Source: Thiotrichaceae bacterium
Lineage (GTDB): Bacteria; Pseudomonadota; Gammaproteobacteria; Thiotrichales; Thiotrichaceae
DNA: 13,468 nucleotides
Direction of reading: 5' to 3'
Assembly (NCBI GenBank): GCA_026992705.1
Contig: JALWYT010000266.1
Span: forward strand, 1 to 13,468
This document shows, piece by piece, positions 5,066-13,468 of the stretch. Each line of letters opens with the position of its first letter. Position 1 is the stretch's first letter. A program made the translations under genes and the position numbers. A model generated the notes under the pieces. The model was given only the letters and a program-made list of their open reading frames with translations. It was not told where the DNA came from and made no database searches.

Positions 5066-6579
5066 ATCATGTTCGCTCCCTTTTACGTTTATTAACTGGT
5101 CATATTAAACCAGAACAAGAGCAAAACATTGTGGATATACAAATCACAGGCTTAACGCTAGATAGCCGAAATATATCAAGCGGTATGCTGTTCGTTGCCT
5201 TGCAAGGTACGCAGCAGCATGGTATCGCTTATGCAAAAAAAGCGGAAAGCTTAGGTGCAGTTGCGGTGATTTGGGAGCGAGTCGATGGCATTGATTTGCC
5301 TGAACTATCAGTTCCATTGATTGCGATTGATCAGCTCAGTGCAAAGCTAGGTGATATTGCCAATCGTTTTTATGGTAATGCTAGCCATGAGCTTAATATT
5401 ATTGGTATTACAGGAACGGATGGAAAAACTTCGGTTAGCCATTTTTTGGCTCAAAGCTTGAATGCACAAGGAGAAAATCACTGTGCTGTTATTGGAACAC
5501 TAGGAATTGGTTTGCCCGATCAATTAGAAAAAGCAAGCCATACCACGCCTGATGTTATTACTGTGCATGACATCCTAGCCAAGCAAAAACAGGCGGGGAT
5601 TAAAACGGTTGCGATGGAAGTTTCATCACATGCTTTGGATCAAGGGCGAGTGAATGGTGTGCAATTTGATACGGCAATATTGACGAATTTGACCCGTGAT
5701 CACTTGGATTATCACGGCACTATTGAGGCGTATGCTGCGGCAAAGGAAAAATTGTTTTATTGGCAGGGGTTAAAAAATATTGTTGTTAATACCGACGATG
5801 CGATGGGATTGCGTTTAGCCAAAGAACTAGCGGATAAGGATATTACTATTTTTGCTTATGGTTTTACTGAGCAAAAAGGTTTGTCGGACAAACTGCAAAA
5901 AATCCAAGTGAAGCAGGCTCAGTTTGACTATAGAGGGATTGTCGCAGATATTGTTACACCTATCGGAGAAAGTGTGCTGATTGCTCCAATACTGGCAAAG
6001 TTTAATTTAAGCAACTTATTAGCGGTATTATCTGCACTAATTGCTATGGGCTATTCATTGGATGATGCCTTAAATCGAATTAAACAAGTGCATACCGTTG
6101 CAGGGCGAATGGAGCGGGTGGCAAATAAAACAGTGAGTAATGCTCCATTAATTGTTGTAGATTTTGCCCATACGCCTGGTGCCTTAAAACAGGCACTATT
6201 AGCAAGCCGTGAGCATAGCGACAAGCGTTTGATTTGTGTATTTGGTTGTGGTGGTGATCGTGATAAAGGCAAGCGTCCATTAATGGCAGCCATTGCTGAG
6301 CAATTGGCAGATCAGGTTTTTGTGACGGATGATAATCCACGCACAGAAAACCCTGTTAATATATTTGCCGATATAAAACAAGGGTTTAAGCAGGCTGATA
6401 AAGTTATTTTTGAACATAATCGACAAACAGCAATTCAACTAGCGATTACTAGTGCCCAGCAGGGGGATGTTGTCTTAATCGCGGGAAAAGGACACGAAAA
6501 CGTGCAAATTATTAATAATAAGAAATATCCATTTGATGACCGAGTGGTAGCAAAACAAGCACTGGAGAAAGTGGCATGA
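5062..6579 (+). CDS. murE: UDP-MurNAc-L-Ala-D-Glu:meso-diaminopimelate ligase MurE
   Basis: Cytoplasmic ATP-dependent ligase adding the third stem-peptide residue to UDP-MurNAc-dipeptide. At 505 residues it is close to E. coli MurE (495). Visible are an N-terminal substrate domain (LTLDSRNISSGMLFVAL), the ATP loop GTDGKTS (118-124, Lys122), SHTTPD, TNLTRDHLDYHGT, AAAKEKLF with the Lys that is carbamylated in Mur ligases, and DFAHTPGAL. D424-N-P-R427 is the DNPR signature of meso-diaminopimelate-specific MurE, so a DAP-type cell wall is expected; Lys-type enzymes lack it. The ATG overlaps the ftsI stop (ATGA) and has a strong GGAGGAG at 5051-5057. The same overlap recurs at the murF end. Confidence 0.97.
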   Translation: MNHVRSLLRLLTGHIKPEQEQNIVDIQITGLTLDSRNISSGMLFVALQGTQQHGIAYAKKAESLGAVAVIWERVDGIDLPELSVPLIAIDQLSAKLGDIANRFYGNASHELNIIGITGTDGKTSVSHFLAQSLNAQGENHCAVIGTLGIGLPDQLEKASHTTPDVITVHDILAKQKQAGIKTVAMEVSSHALDQGRVNGVQFDTAILTNLTRDHLDYHGTIEAYAAAKEKLFYWQGLKNIVVNTDDAMGLRLAKELADKDITIFAYGFTEQKGLSDKLQKIQVKQAQFDYRGIVADIVTPIGESVLIAPILAKFNLSNLLAVLSALIAMGYSLDDALNRIKQVHTVAGRMERVANKTVSNAPLIVVDFAHTPGALKQALLASREHSDKRLICVFGCGGDRDKGKRPLMAAIAEQLADQVFVTDDNPRTENPVNIFADIKQGFKQADKVIFEHNRQTAIQLAITSAQQGDVVLIAGKGHENVQIINNKKYPFDDRVVAKQALEKVA

Positions 6580-7919
6580 TATGGTTAACGCTTTCTCAAG
6601 TCGCAGATATGGTCGGCGGAGAGTTGTATGGCAACGATGCTGATATTGAAGCAGTATTCATTGATTCACGCAAAGTAAAGCCTGACCAGCTTTTTATTGC
6701 GATTAAGGGTGAGCGTTTTGATGCTCATGATTTTGTCGCAGAGCTTGAAGGCAAGGCAGCAGGTGCTTTAGTGCATCAATTAATTGACTGCAACTTGCCG
6801 CAAATCGTCGTGAAAGACACCCATCAAGCTTTGGGTGATTTCGCAAAAGCATGGCGGGAAACTCGCAGCATTCCTGTGATTGGTTTAACGGGAAGCAATG
6901 GCAAAACCACCGTTAAAGAGATGCTTGCCAGTATCTTATCGGAGCAAGGTAAGGTACTCGCCACATTGGGCAATTTGAACAACGATATTGGTATGCCATT
7001 GACCTTGCTGAATATTCGTGATGAACACGATTACGCTGTTATTGAAATGGGTGCAAATCACTTTGGCGAAATTGGTTATTTAACACATATCGCCCAGCCT
7101 GATGTAGCAATTGTGAATAATGCGGGAGCCGCTCATTTAGAAGGTTTTGGCGATATTAAAGGCGTTTCGCGTGCCAAAGGAGAAATATTTGCAGGGCTGA
7201 AAAATAGCGGTGTTGCTGTCATTAATGCTGATGATCAATACGCAGATTACTGGAAAGAAGAGTGCTGTGCAGATAACTGGATTGTTAGCTTTGGCATGGA
7301 GCAGCCTGCTGATGTGCACGGTGAACTTGCAGACAATGGAGATTTACTCATCCATTTAGGTGATCAAGAGCCATTGTCAGTCACTCTGAAGTTACTCGGC
7401 AAACATAATGCCATGAATGCTTTAGCTGCAACCGCCGCTAGTATGGTTGTTGGAGCGACAGAAGCATCAATCAAAGCTGGTTTAGAAAAATTAAACCCCG
7501 TGAAAGGTCGTTTAGCTCCTGTGAAAGCCAAGCAACAAGCCCTTGTAATTGATGATACTTACAACGCAAACCCAAGCTCCGTGCAAATGGGGATTAAGGT
7601 ATTAGCTCGCTATCAAGGCAAGCGGATTTTAGTGCTGGGCGATATGGCTGAGCTCGGTGAAAACGTGGCAGAAATGCACGCAAATATCGGTTTGTTTGCT
7701 AAAGATGCCGGCATTGATGCTTTATTCGCTTTAGGGGAAAACAGCCAACCAGCCTGCAAAGCGTTTGGTGAAAAAGCCAAACATTTTGACCGTGCTGAGC
7801 AATTAATCGAAACACTAGAAAAAACAATCGATAACAACACAACAATACTAATAAAAGGTTCAAGGGCTATGAAAATGGAACGCATCGTGCAGGCACTTAG
7901 CACTGAGGAGAATGGCTAA
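6576..7919 (+). CDS. murF: UDP-MurNAc-tripeptide:D-Ala-D-Ala ligase MurF
   Basis: Adds D-Ala-D-Ala to UDP-MurNAc-tripeptide, completing the cytoplasmic pentapeptide precursor. The 447 residues match the family (E. coli 452). Features in order: N-terminal DSRKVKPDQLFIAIKGERFD substrate domain, ATP loop TGSNGKTT (105-112, Lys110), GNLNNDIGMPLTLL and EMGANHFGEI, NNAGAAHLEGFG, SRAKGEIF, and in the C-terminal domain VIDDTYNANPSS and LGDMAELGE. These NDIG and DDTYNANP blocks separate MurF from the other Mur ligases. The ATG overlaps the murE TGA (ATGA); the ribosome site is GGAGA at 6564-6568. The stop overlaps mraY (TAATG). Confidence 0.97.
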   Translation: MIWLTLSQVADMVGGELYGNDADIEAVFIDSRKVKPDQLFIAIKGERFDAHDFVAELEGKAAGALVHQLIDCNLPQIVVKDTHQALGDFAKAWRETRSIPVIGLTGSNGKTTVKEMLASILSEQGKVLATLGNLNNDIGMPLTLLNIRDEHDYAVIEMGANHFGEIGYLTHIAQPDVAIVNNAGAAHLEGFGDIKGVSRAKGEIFAGLKNSGVAVINADDQYADYWKEECCADNWIVSFGMEQPADVHGELADNGDLLIHLGDQEPLSVTLKLLGKHNAMNALAATAASMVVGATEASIKAGLEKLNPVKGRLAPVKAKQQALVIDDTYNANPSSVQMGIKVLARYQGKRILVLGDMAELGENVAEMHANIGLFAKDAGIDALFALGENSQPACKAFGEKAKHFDRAEQLIETLEKTIDNNTTILIKGSRAMKMERIVQALSTEENG

Positions 7920-9001
7920 TGTTATTCGCATTATTTAATTACCTCAGTGATTTTTACAGTGGGTTTAATGTATTTCACTACTTAAGTCTGCGAGCCATTA
8001 TGGGCGTTCTAACCGCATTAGGCATGTCCTTATTGTTAGGTCCCAGAATGATACGTTATTTAACGCAATTAAAAATTGGGCAATACATTCAGTCTGATGG
8101 TCCTGACCATCATGCGAAATCAGGTACGCCAACAATGGGCGGAGCCTTGATTTTAAGCAGTATTGCTGTTGCTACTCTGTTATGGGGTGATTTGAGTAAT
8201 CGCTATATCTGGGTGGTGTTAATTGTCACGCTAGGTTTTGGTTTAGTCGGTGGTTTAGATGACTACACCAAACTCAAGCAAAAAAAGAATGAAGGTTTAA
8301 CCGCGAAAGCAAAATATATCTGGTTATCCGTTATCGGCATTGTTTCGGTGACTTATTTATATATCACCGCCGCCACACCAGAGGAAACCACTTTATATAT
8401 TCCTGTTTTCAAAGATGTGGCATGGCAGATGGGGTTGTTTTTTATCCCTTGGTCATACTTGGTCATTGTCGGTGCGAGTAATGCGGTGAATTTAACCGAT
8501 GGCTTAGATGGTCTAGCCATTATGCCAACCATTATGGTTGCAGCAGGTTTAGGGGTTTTTGCTTTTGTGAGTGGTAATAGTGTTATCGCAGATTATTTGG
8601 AAATCCCCTATATTGTGGATTCTGGAGAAATCGTTGTTTTCTGTGGAGCCATATTTGGAGCAGGCTTAGGTTTTCTATGGTTTAACACTTATCCCGCTCA
8701 AGTATTTATGGGCGATGTTGGAGCCTTAGCCCTAGGGGCGGCATTAGCGATTGTTGCCATTATTGTTAGACAAGAAATTGTTTTAGCCATTATGGGCGGT
8801 TTATTTGTAATGGAAGCCGTATCGGTCATTTTGCAAGTTGGTTCCTTCAAACTGCGTGAAGGTAAACGAATCTTTTTAATGGCTCCATTGCACCATCACT
8901 TTGAAAAGAAAGGATGGGCAGAACCTAAAGTCATTGTGCGGTTTTGGATTGTCACCATTGTTTTAGTTTTAGTTGGTTTAGCAACTTTAAAAGTTAGGTA
9001 A
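7919..9001 (+). CDS. mraY: Phospho-N-acetylmuramoyl-pentapeptide transferase MraY
   Basis: Integral inner-membrane enzyme transferring phospho-MurNAc-pentapeptide to undecaprenyl phosphate, making lipid I. At 360 residues it is identical in length to E. coli MraY, with about ten hydrophobic segments. The catalytic and magnesium residues are present: D114-D115-Y116 in GGLDDYTKL, NLTDGLDGLA (from N191), D266 in FMGDVGAL and the H325-H326-H327 cluster in APLHHHFEKKG. SGTPTMGGALIL is also a family signature. The ATG overlaps the murF stop (TAATG), with GAGGAG at 7906-7911. MurD follows after 9 bases. Confidence 0.98.
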   Translation: MLFALFNYLSDFYSGFNVFHYLSLRAIMGVLTALGMSLLLGPRMIRYLTQLKIGQYIQSDGPDHHAKSGTPTMGGALILSSIAVATLLWGDLSNRYIWVVLIVTLGFGLVGGLDDYTKLKQKKNEGLTAKAKYIWLSVIGIVSVTYLYITAATPEETTLYIPVFKDVAWQMGLFFIPWSYLVIVGASNAVNLTDGLDGLAIMPTIMVAAGLGVFAFVSGNSVIADYLEIPYIVDSGEIVVFCGAIFGAGLGFLWFNTYPAQVFMGDVGALALGAALAIVAIIVRQEIVLAIMGGLFVMEAVSVILQVGSFKLREGKRIFLMAPLHHHFEKKGWAEPKVIVRFWIVTIVLVLVGLATLKVR

Positions 9002-9010
9002 ATAATACAC

Positions 9011-10339
9011 ATGACAATACAACACAACAACTGGAAAACCTTAGTCGTCGGTCTCGGACAGACTGGACTATCCGTTGCCCGTTATTTGGGAGGCAAAGGT
9101 ATTGCCTTCGCTGTTGTTGATAGTCGTGATAATCCACCGGGCAAAGATGAATTACAGGCGGAATATCCAGAGGTAAAAACATGGTTTGGCGAGTTTCAGC
9201 CCGAGCCTTTTATGCAAGCTGATTGCCTTGTCGTTAGCCCAGGTATTGCAGTGGCTACCCCTGTTATTCAGCAAGCCAAGCAAAATGGAGCTGACATTAT
9301 TGGCGATATTGAGTTATTTGTGCGTGAAACCAAGGCTCCGATTATTGCCATTACAGGTTCCAACGGCAAAAGCACCGTGACGACATTAGTTGCAGAAATG
9401 GCAGAAAAAGCAGGTTGGATAGTCTATGCAGGGGGTAACCTCGGCACAACTTCATTGGATTTATTACAACGCGAGCAGCCTGATTTATATGTCATGGAGT
9501 TATCAAGCTTTCAGCTAGAAACCACGCAGTCTTTGCAGTCAGTGTCATCGGTCATACTGAATTTATGTGAAGACCACATGGATCGCTACGATAGCTTTGA
9601 TGATTATGTTGCCGCTAAAACCGTGATTTATCAAAACACACAATGTGCCGTTATCAATCGTGATGATGCCTTAGTTGCTGCCATTAATATTGATGAAAAT
9701 GTGGCAACAGTGTCATTTGGTTTAGATGAGCCAGACGCAGGGCAATATGGTGTGCGAGATGGTTATCTTGCAAAAGGCGAACAAAAATTAATGCACAGCA
9801 GCGAGATGAAAGTACAAGGTAGCCACAATATTGCCAATGCTTTAGCTGCCTTAGCATTAGGGGAAGCGGTGAATATTCCGCTAGAGCCTATGTTGCAGGC
9901 GATACGCGATTTCACAGGTTTACAGCATCGTACTCAATGGGTGCGAGAGCATAATGGTGTGACATGGTTCAATGATTCCAAAGGAACCAATGTCGGAGCC
10001 ACTATTGCTGCCTTATCAGGTTTAGCTGGCAAGACGGTATTAATTGCAGGCGGACAAGGCAAGGGAGCTGATTTCAGCCCATTGGCAGATATTATCAGCC
10101 AGAAAGCACGAGCGGTTGTTCTTATTGGTGAAGATAGGCAGCAAATTGCAAATGTGATCAATGGGGCAGTTAAAACACTATATGCCGATGATATGGATGA
10201 TGCGGTCAAGCTTGCCGCGGAGTTAGCACAACAAAATGACAATGTTTTGCTATCTCCTGCTTGTGCCAGTTTCGATATGTTCAATAGCTATGGACACCGA
10301 GGTGAGGTGTTTATGGAAGCCGTGAGGAACTTGCCATGA
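9011..10339 (+). CDS. murD: UDP-MurNAc-L-alanine:D-glutamate ligase MurD
   Basis: Cytoplasmic ligase adding D-Glu to UDP-MurNAc-L-Ala. At 442 residues it is near E. coli MurD (438). The N-terminal Rossmann-like domain starts LVVGLGQTGLSVARYL; VVSPGI, the ATP loop TGSNGKST (115-122, Lys120), GNLGTTSLDLL, ELSSFQLE, NLCEDHMDRY, FNDSKGTNVGAT and GGQGKGADF follow, ending with SPACASFDMF and YGHRGEVF. All are MurD signatures. The start ATG is 9 bases after mraY; only a weak TTAGG at 8994-8998 precedes it, making this the one junction from rsmH onwards without an overlap. The 3' end overlaps ftsW (ATGA). Confidence 0.97.
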   Translation: MTIQHNNWKTLVVGLGQTGLSVARYLGGKGIAFAVVDSRDNPPGKDELQAEYPEVKTWFGEFQPEPFMQADCLVVSPGIAVATPVIQQAKQNGADIIGDIELFVRETKAPIIAITGSNGKSTVTTLVAEMAEKAGWIVYAGGNLGTTSLDLLQREQPDLYVMELSSFQLETTQSLQSVSSVILNLCEDHMDRYDSFDDYVAAKTVIYQNTQCAVINRDDALVAAINIDENVATVSFGLDEPDAGQYGVRDGYLAKGEQKLMHSSEMKVQGSHNIANALAALALGEAVNIPLEPMLQAIRDFTGLQHRTQWVREHNGVTWFNDSKGTNVGATIAALSGLAGKTVLIAGGQGKGADFSPLADIISQKARAVVLIGEDRQQIANVINGAVKTLYADDMDDAVKLAAELAQQNDNVLLSPACASFDMFNSYGHRGEVFMEAVRNLP

Positions 10340-11544
10340 ATAGCTTGATTGAACGCTGGAATAGTATCGACTGGAATCGCTATTTTGATCGTGAATTAAT
10401 GATTGTTCTTGTGCTATTGACCGCACTTGGCTTAGTCATAATGACATCATCTTCGTTGGTCGTGGCAGAGAAAAAACAATATGACAACGTCTATTATTTC
10501 TTTGATAAGCAAGTTATTTTTATGATACTTGGTTTGGTACTTGCTTTTATCGCTTATCAAATTCGGTTAGGTTTTTGGCAAGAGTTAGGGGTTAAGTTAT
10601 TGCCAATAGTTGTATTGATGTTATTACTTGTTTTAATACCCGGTATTGGCAGGGAAATTAACGGTAGCCGTCGTTGGATTTCATTGGGTGTATTTACAAT
10701 ACAAATTTCCGAAGTTGCTAAATTAATTACCTTAATGTATTTGGCGGGTTATATGGTAAGACATGGTAAGGAGTTAGCACATTCTTTATCTTATAAGCCT
10801 ATTTTACTTCCGTTAGCGGCAGTTGGTGTTATTGGAGCTTTATTGTTACTAGAGCCTGATTTTGGAACAATGTTGGTCATTACTATTTCAAGCTTTGCTT
10901 TATTGTTTTTGGGCGGAGTAAGGCTTGAACGTTTATTTTTAATTATTGCTGGCTCCATTGTGTTAATGATACCGCTGTTAATGATGGGGTATCGTGGTAA
11001 ACGTATGTTGGCATTTTTAAACCCTTGGGAACACGCGACAGACTCTGGTTATCAAACAATTCATGCTTTAATGGCGATTGGTAATGGTGGTTGGTTTGGA
11101 ACAGGCTTAGGCGGAGGCGTATTAAAGCTATATGTGCCTGAACCGCATAATGATTATATTTTTTCGGTATTAGCTGAGGAGTTTGGCTTTATTGGCATTG
11201 TGATTGTTTTATTTTTATTTGCTTGGCTGGTGCAGCGGGCTTTTGTGATTGGCTTTAATGCTGATAAAGCAAAATTATATTATGGAGCTTATTTAGCTTA
11301 TGGCATTGCTTTTTGGATTGGTTTTCAGGCGTTATTCCACATTGGGGTCAATATGAATTTATTGCCCTCAAAAGGCTTAACTTTACCGTTTATTAGCTAT
11401 GGCGGTAGTAGCTTATTGGTCACTTTTATTGCTATGGGCTTGCTTATGCGAGTTCACCGCGAGACACAATTTACTCTATACGGTTTGCCCACAAAGAAAC
11501 GAGCAAAAGTGAAAACTAGCTCAAGGATGGTGAAAAATGCCTAA
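10336..11544 (+). CDS. ftsW: Septal peptidoglycan glycosyltransferase FtsW
   Basis: SEDS-family membrane polymerase that makes septal glycan strands from lipid II with FtsI. The 402 residues contain ten hydrophobic segments, the first at about 21-40. Signatures include NGSRRWI (110-116), the SEVAKL block (125-130), E173-P-D-F-G177, GTGLGGGVLKL, the large periplasmic loop PEPHNDYIFSVLAEEFGF and NLLPSKGLTLPFISYGGSS near the C-terminus. RodA, the elongation paralogue, is similar, but the location between murD and murG identifies FtsW. The start overlaps the murD stop (ATGA), with GAGGAA at 10323-10328. The 3' end overlaps murG by 8 bases and carries a basic cytoplasmic tail. Confidence 0.97.
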   Translation: MNSLIERWNSIDWNRYFDRELMIVLVLLTALGLVIMTSSSLVVAEKKQYDNVYYFFDKQVIFMILGLVLAFIAYQIRLGFWQELGVKLLPIVVLMLLLVLIPGIGREINGSRRWISLGVFTIQISEVAKLITLMYLAGYMVRHGKELAHSLSYKPILLPLAAVGVIGALLLLEPDFGTMLVITISSFALLFLGGVRLERLFLIIAGSIVLMIPLLMMGYRGKRMLAFLNPWEHATDSGYQTIHALMAIGNGGWFGTGLGGGVLKLYVPEPHNDYIFSVLAEEFGFIGIVIVLFLFAWLVQRAFVIGFNADKAKLYYGAYLAYGIAFWIGFQALFHIGVNMNLLPSKGLTLPFISYGGSSLLVTFIAMGLLMRVHRETQFTLYGLPTKKRAKVKTSSRMVKNA

Positions 11545-12685
11545 GCAACAGACATTTGAGCGTCCAATTATGATTGCGGCTGGCGGCACAGGTGGGCACG
11601 TTTACCCAGGGCTAGCGGTAGCTAAAGAGCTAGAGGCAAGAGGTGTGCGAATTGTATGGATGGGTACACACAATGGCTTAGAAGCGAGAGTAATTCCCGA
11701 AGCCAATATTGAAATGGCGTGGCTAAATATCACAGGCTTACGCGGCAAAGGTGTGACAACTTTATTGTTAGCTCCCATTCGGCTGCTGATGGCATTAGGG
11801 CAATCCTTTGCCATTATGCTTAAACACAAACCTGCTGCGGTATTAGGCATGGGTGGTTTTGTTGCAGGTCCCGGTGGATTGCTAGCAGCACTTATGGCAA
11901 AGCCCGTGTTAATCCATGAGCAAAATGCGGTAGCAGGACTGACCAATCGTTTACTATCGCGGGTTGCGAAAAAGGTATTGGAGGCTTTTCCGAATACGTT
12001 TGATATGGATAAAGTGGTTTCTGTGGGAAACCCCGTGCGTAAAGAAATCACACAAATAGCTGAGCCAAAACAACGGCTTGCAAACCGCCGAGGCAAGATT
12101 CGCTTATTAATTGTTGGTGGTAGTTTAGGAGCATTGGCATTAAATCAAACCGTGCCAAAAGCCCTCGCTTTATTAGATAAGTCCATTCGACCTGAAGTCA
12201 TTCATCAGGCAGGCAAGCGAACCTATGATACAGCAACGCAAGCCTATATTGACGCAGGTGTTGAGGCGAAAGTGGTTCCTTATATTGAGGATATGGCAGA
12301 AATTTACACATGGGCAGACTTGGTGATTTGTCGTGCTGGAGCGATGACAATTTCTGAATTAGCCGCAGCGGGTGTTGCATCGGTCTTAGTACCGTTTCCA
12401 CATGCGGTTGATGATCATCAAACCGCTAATGCCCGCTATTTATCAGATCAAGGTGCGGCGTTACTTTGCCCTCAGTCAGAAATGACAGCAGCATCCTTAG
12501 CTGAGGATTTAGGCAAATTATTGAGTGATCGACAAACAATACTGGATATGAGTGAACGAGCTAGAGCTTTAGCCAAACCAGAAGCAACACAGCAAGTGGC
12601 TGATTATTGTATGCAGTTTGCAGGCTTTACTGACAGCATCAATGAACTAGGAACAAAAAATAATAATAAGGAGAAACAAGCATGA
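11537..12685 (+). CDS. murG: Lipid II synthase, GlcNAc transferase MurG
   Basis: Peripheral membrane glycosyltransferase (GT28) that adds GlcNAc from UDP-GlcNAc to lipid I, giving lipid II. The first G loop AAGGTGGHVYPGLAVA (G16-G17-T-G-G20-H21) and the later GGSLGALALN are the two glycine-rich loops of MurG. HEQNAVAGLTNRLL, VGNPVR, CRAGAMTISELAAAG and VPFPHAVDDHQTANA (sugar-nucleotide binding) confirm it. At 382 residues it is longer than E. coli MurG (355), partly through a polar C-terminal tail rich in Asn and Lys whose codons also contain the murC ribosome site. The start ATG lies inside the ftsW 3' end, with AAGGATGGTGA at 11522-11532. Confidence 0.97.
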   Translation: MPKQQTFERPIMIAAGGTGGHVYPGLAVAKELEARGVRIVWMGTHNGLEARVIPEANIEMAWLNITGLRGKGVTTLLLAPIRLLMALGQSFAIMLKHKPAAVLGMGGFVAGPGGLLAALMAKPVLIHEQNAVAGLTNRLLSRVAKKVLEAFPNTFDMDKVVSVGNPVRKEITQIAEPKQRLANRRGKIRLLIVGGSLGALALNQTVPKALALLDKSIRPEVIHQAGKRTYDTATQAYIDAGVEAKVVPYIEDMAEIYTWADLVICRAGAMTISELAAAGVASVLVPFPHAVDDHQTANARYLSDQGAALLCPQSEMTAASLAEDLGKLLSDRQTILDMSERARALAKPEATQQVADYCMQFAGFTDSINELGTKNNNKEKQA

Positions 12686-13468
12686 ATATTGCTGAACAAG
12701 ATTTAGCGAGAAAACGCATTAAGCGTATCCACTTCATCGGTATCGGTGGGGCGGGAATGAGCGGTATTGCCGAGGTTATTCTCACCTTAGGTTACAACGT
12801 ATCTGGCTCTGATATTGCTGATAATGCAGTCACTCAGCGTTTGCAAAAAATGGGTTGCTTGGTTTTTAAAGGTCACGCGGCTGAAAATATTCATGGTGCT
12901 GATGTCATTGTAGTGTCAACAGCCATCAATGAGAGCAATCCTGAAATTAAAGAGGCTAGAGAACGCAGTATTCCCATTGTACGCCGTGCAGAAATGTTGG
13001 CGGAGTTGATGCGTTTTCGTCAAGGCATTGCAATTGCTGGCACACATGGCAAAACCACAACAACCAGTTTGGTCACTAGCTTGTTATTAGAAGCAGATTT
13101 AGATCCAACCTTTGTGATTGGTGGAAAACTAACCAGTGCAGCAAGTAATTCACGCTTAGGTAGCGGTACTTGGTTGGTCGCAGAAGCGGATGAAAGTGAT
13201 GCTTCATTTTTATTTTTAACGCCGGTTATATCCGTCATTACCAATATTGATGCAGATCATTTAGGCACTTACGACAATGATTTTGAAAAACTCAAAGACA
13301 CGTTTGTCGAGTTTCTGCATCACCTACCATTTTATGGCTTGGCAATTTTATGTGTGGACGACGAGCATGTGCGTGACATTTTGCCCAGAGTTAATCGCCC
13401 TGTGGTGACTTATGGAATTCACCATGCAGCAGATATCCGAGCTGTCAATGTGCGTTATGAAGGGATGC
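12682..13468 (+). CDS. murC: UDP-MurNAc:L-alanine ligase MurC, 3' end outside window
   Basis: Adds L-Ala to UDP-MurNAc, the first peptide step. The frame is open from the ATG at 12682 (overlapping the murG TGA, ATGA) to the window edge, giving the first 262 residues of an enzyme usually near 480. The N-terminal domain reads IHFIGIGGAGMSGIAEV; then VVSTAI, VRRAEMLAELMRF, the ATP loop GTHGKTTTT (120-128, Lys124), EADESDASFL and TNIDADHLGTY. GTHGKTT and EADESD are diagnostic of MurC (or its relative Mpl), and the dcw position favours MurC. A good ribosome site AAGGAG lies at 12668-12673. The C-terminal domain and any following ddl or ftsQ lie beyond the window. Confidence 0.96.
   Translation, partial: MNIAEQDLARKRIKRIHFIGIGGAGMSGIAEVILTLGYNVSGSDIADNAVTQRLQKMGCLVFKGHAAENIHGADVIVVSTAINESNPEIKEARERSIPIVRRAEMLAELMRFRQGIAIAGTHGKTTTTSLVTSLLLEADLDPTFVIGGKLTSAASNSRLGSGTWLVAEADESDASFLFLTPVISVITNIDADHLGTYDNDFEKLKDTFVEFLHHLPFYGLAILCVDDEHVRDILPRVNRPVVTYGIHHAADIRAVNVRYEGM

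Noticed and set aside
12600..12685. MurG C-terminal tail as a separate small gene or fusion
   Set aside because: It is a short, low-complexity polar extension whose codons overlap the murC ribosome site; no domain is visible.

Overview
The window holds the 3' end of an intergenic leader, a periplasmic dihaem cytochrome c4 gene, the RNase P RNA gene, and the front ten genes of a division and cell wall (dcw) cluster. All genes are on the plus strand. The protein signatures (cytochrome c4, TTG-started FtsL between RsmH and FtsI, m-DAP-type MurE, canonical gene order) and the placement of rnpB just upstream of mraZ, as in pseudomonads, suggest a gammaproteobacterium. The sequence is AT-rich and one regulatory gene is decayed, which could fit a host-associated or streamlined lineage. 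I cannot name the genus.

Layout: 1-168 leader with overlapping inverted repeats and a weak candidate promoter. 169-783 cytochrome c4 with a hairpin terminator at 806-835. 897-1242 rnpB, a compact type A RNase P RNA. 1243-1451 no gene seen. 1452-1480 a near-consensus sigma70 promoter followed by TGGGG repeats that look like an MraZ operator. 1556-2011 a broken mraZ. From 2011 on, an unbroken chain: rsmH, ftsL, ftsI, murE, murF, mraY, murD, ftsW, murG and the first 262 codons of murC, cut by the window edge.

From rsmH to murC the genes overlap by 1 to 8 bases or lie within 9 bases, so they are almost certainly one translationally coupled operon. MurC, MurD, MurE and MurF successively add the peptide to UDP-MurNAc in the cytoplasm. 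MraY and MurG build lipid I and lipid II on the inner membrane. FtsW and FtsI polymerise and crosslink septal peptidoglycan, and FtsL scaffolds them. RsmH methylates 16S rRNA.

The most notable observation is that mraZ, the usual first gene and autorepressor of this operon, is a pseudogene. It has an altered start codon, an in-frame TGA, two compensating frameshifts and a premature TAA, yet its homology is readable end to end and its putative operator is still partly present. I see no unknown system; the rest is a conserved housekeeping region.
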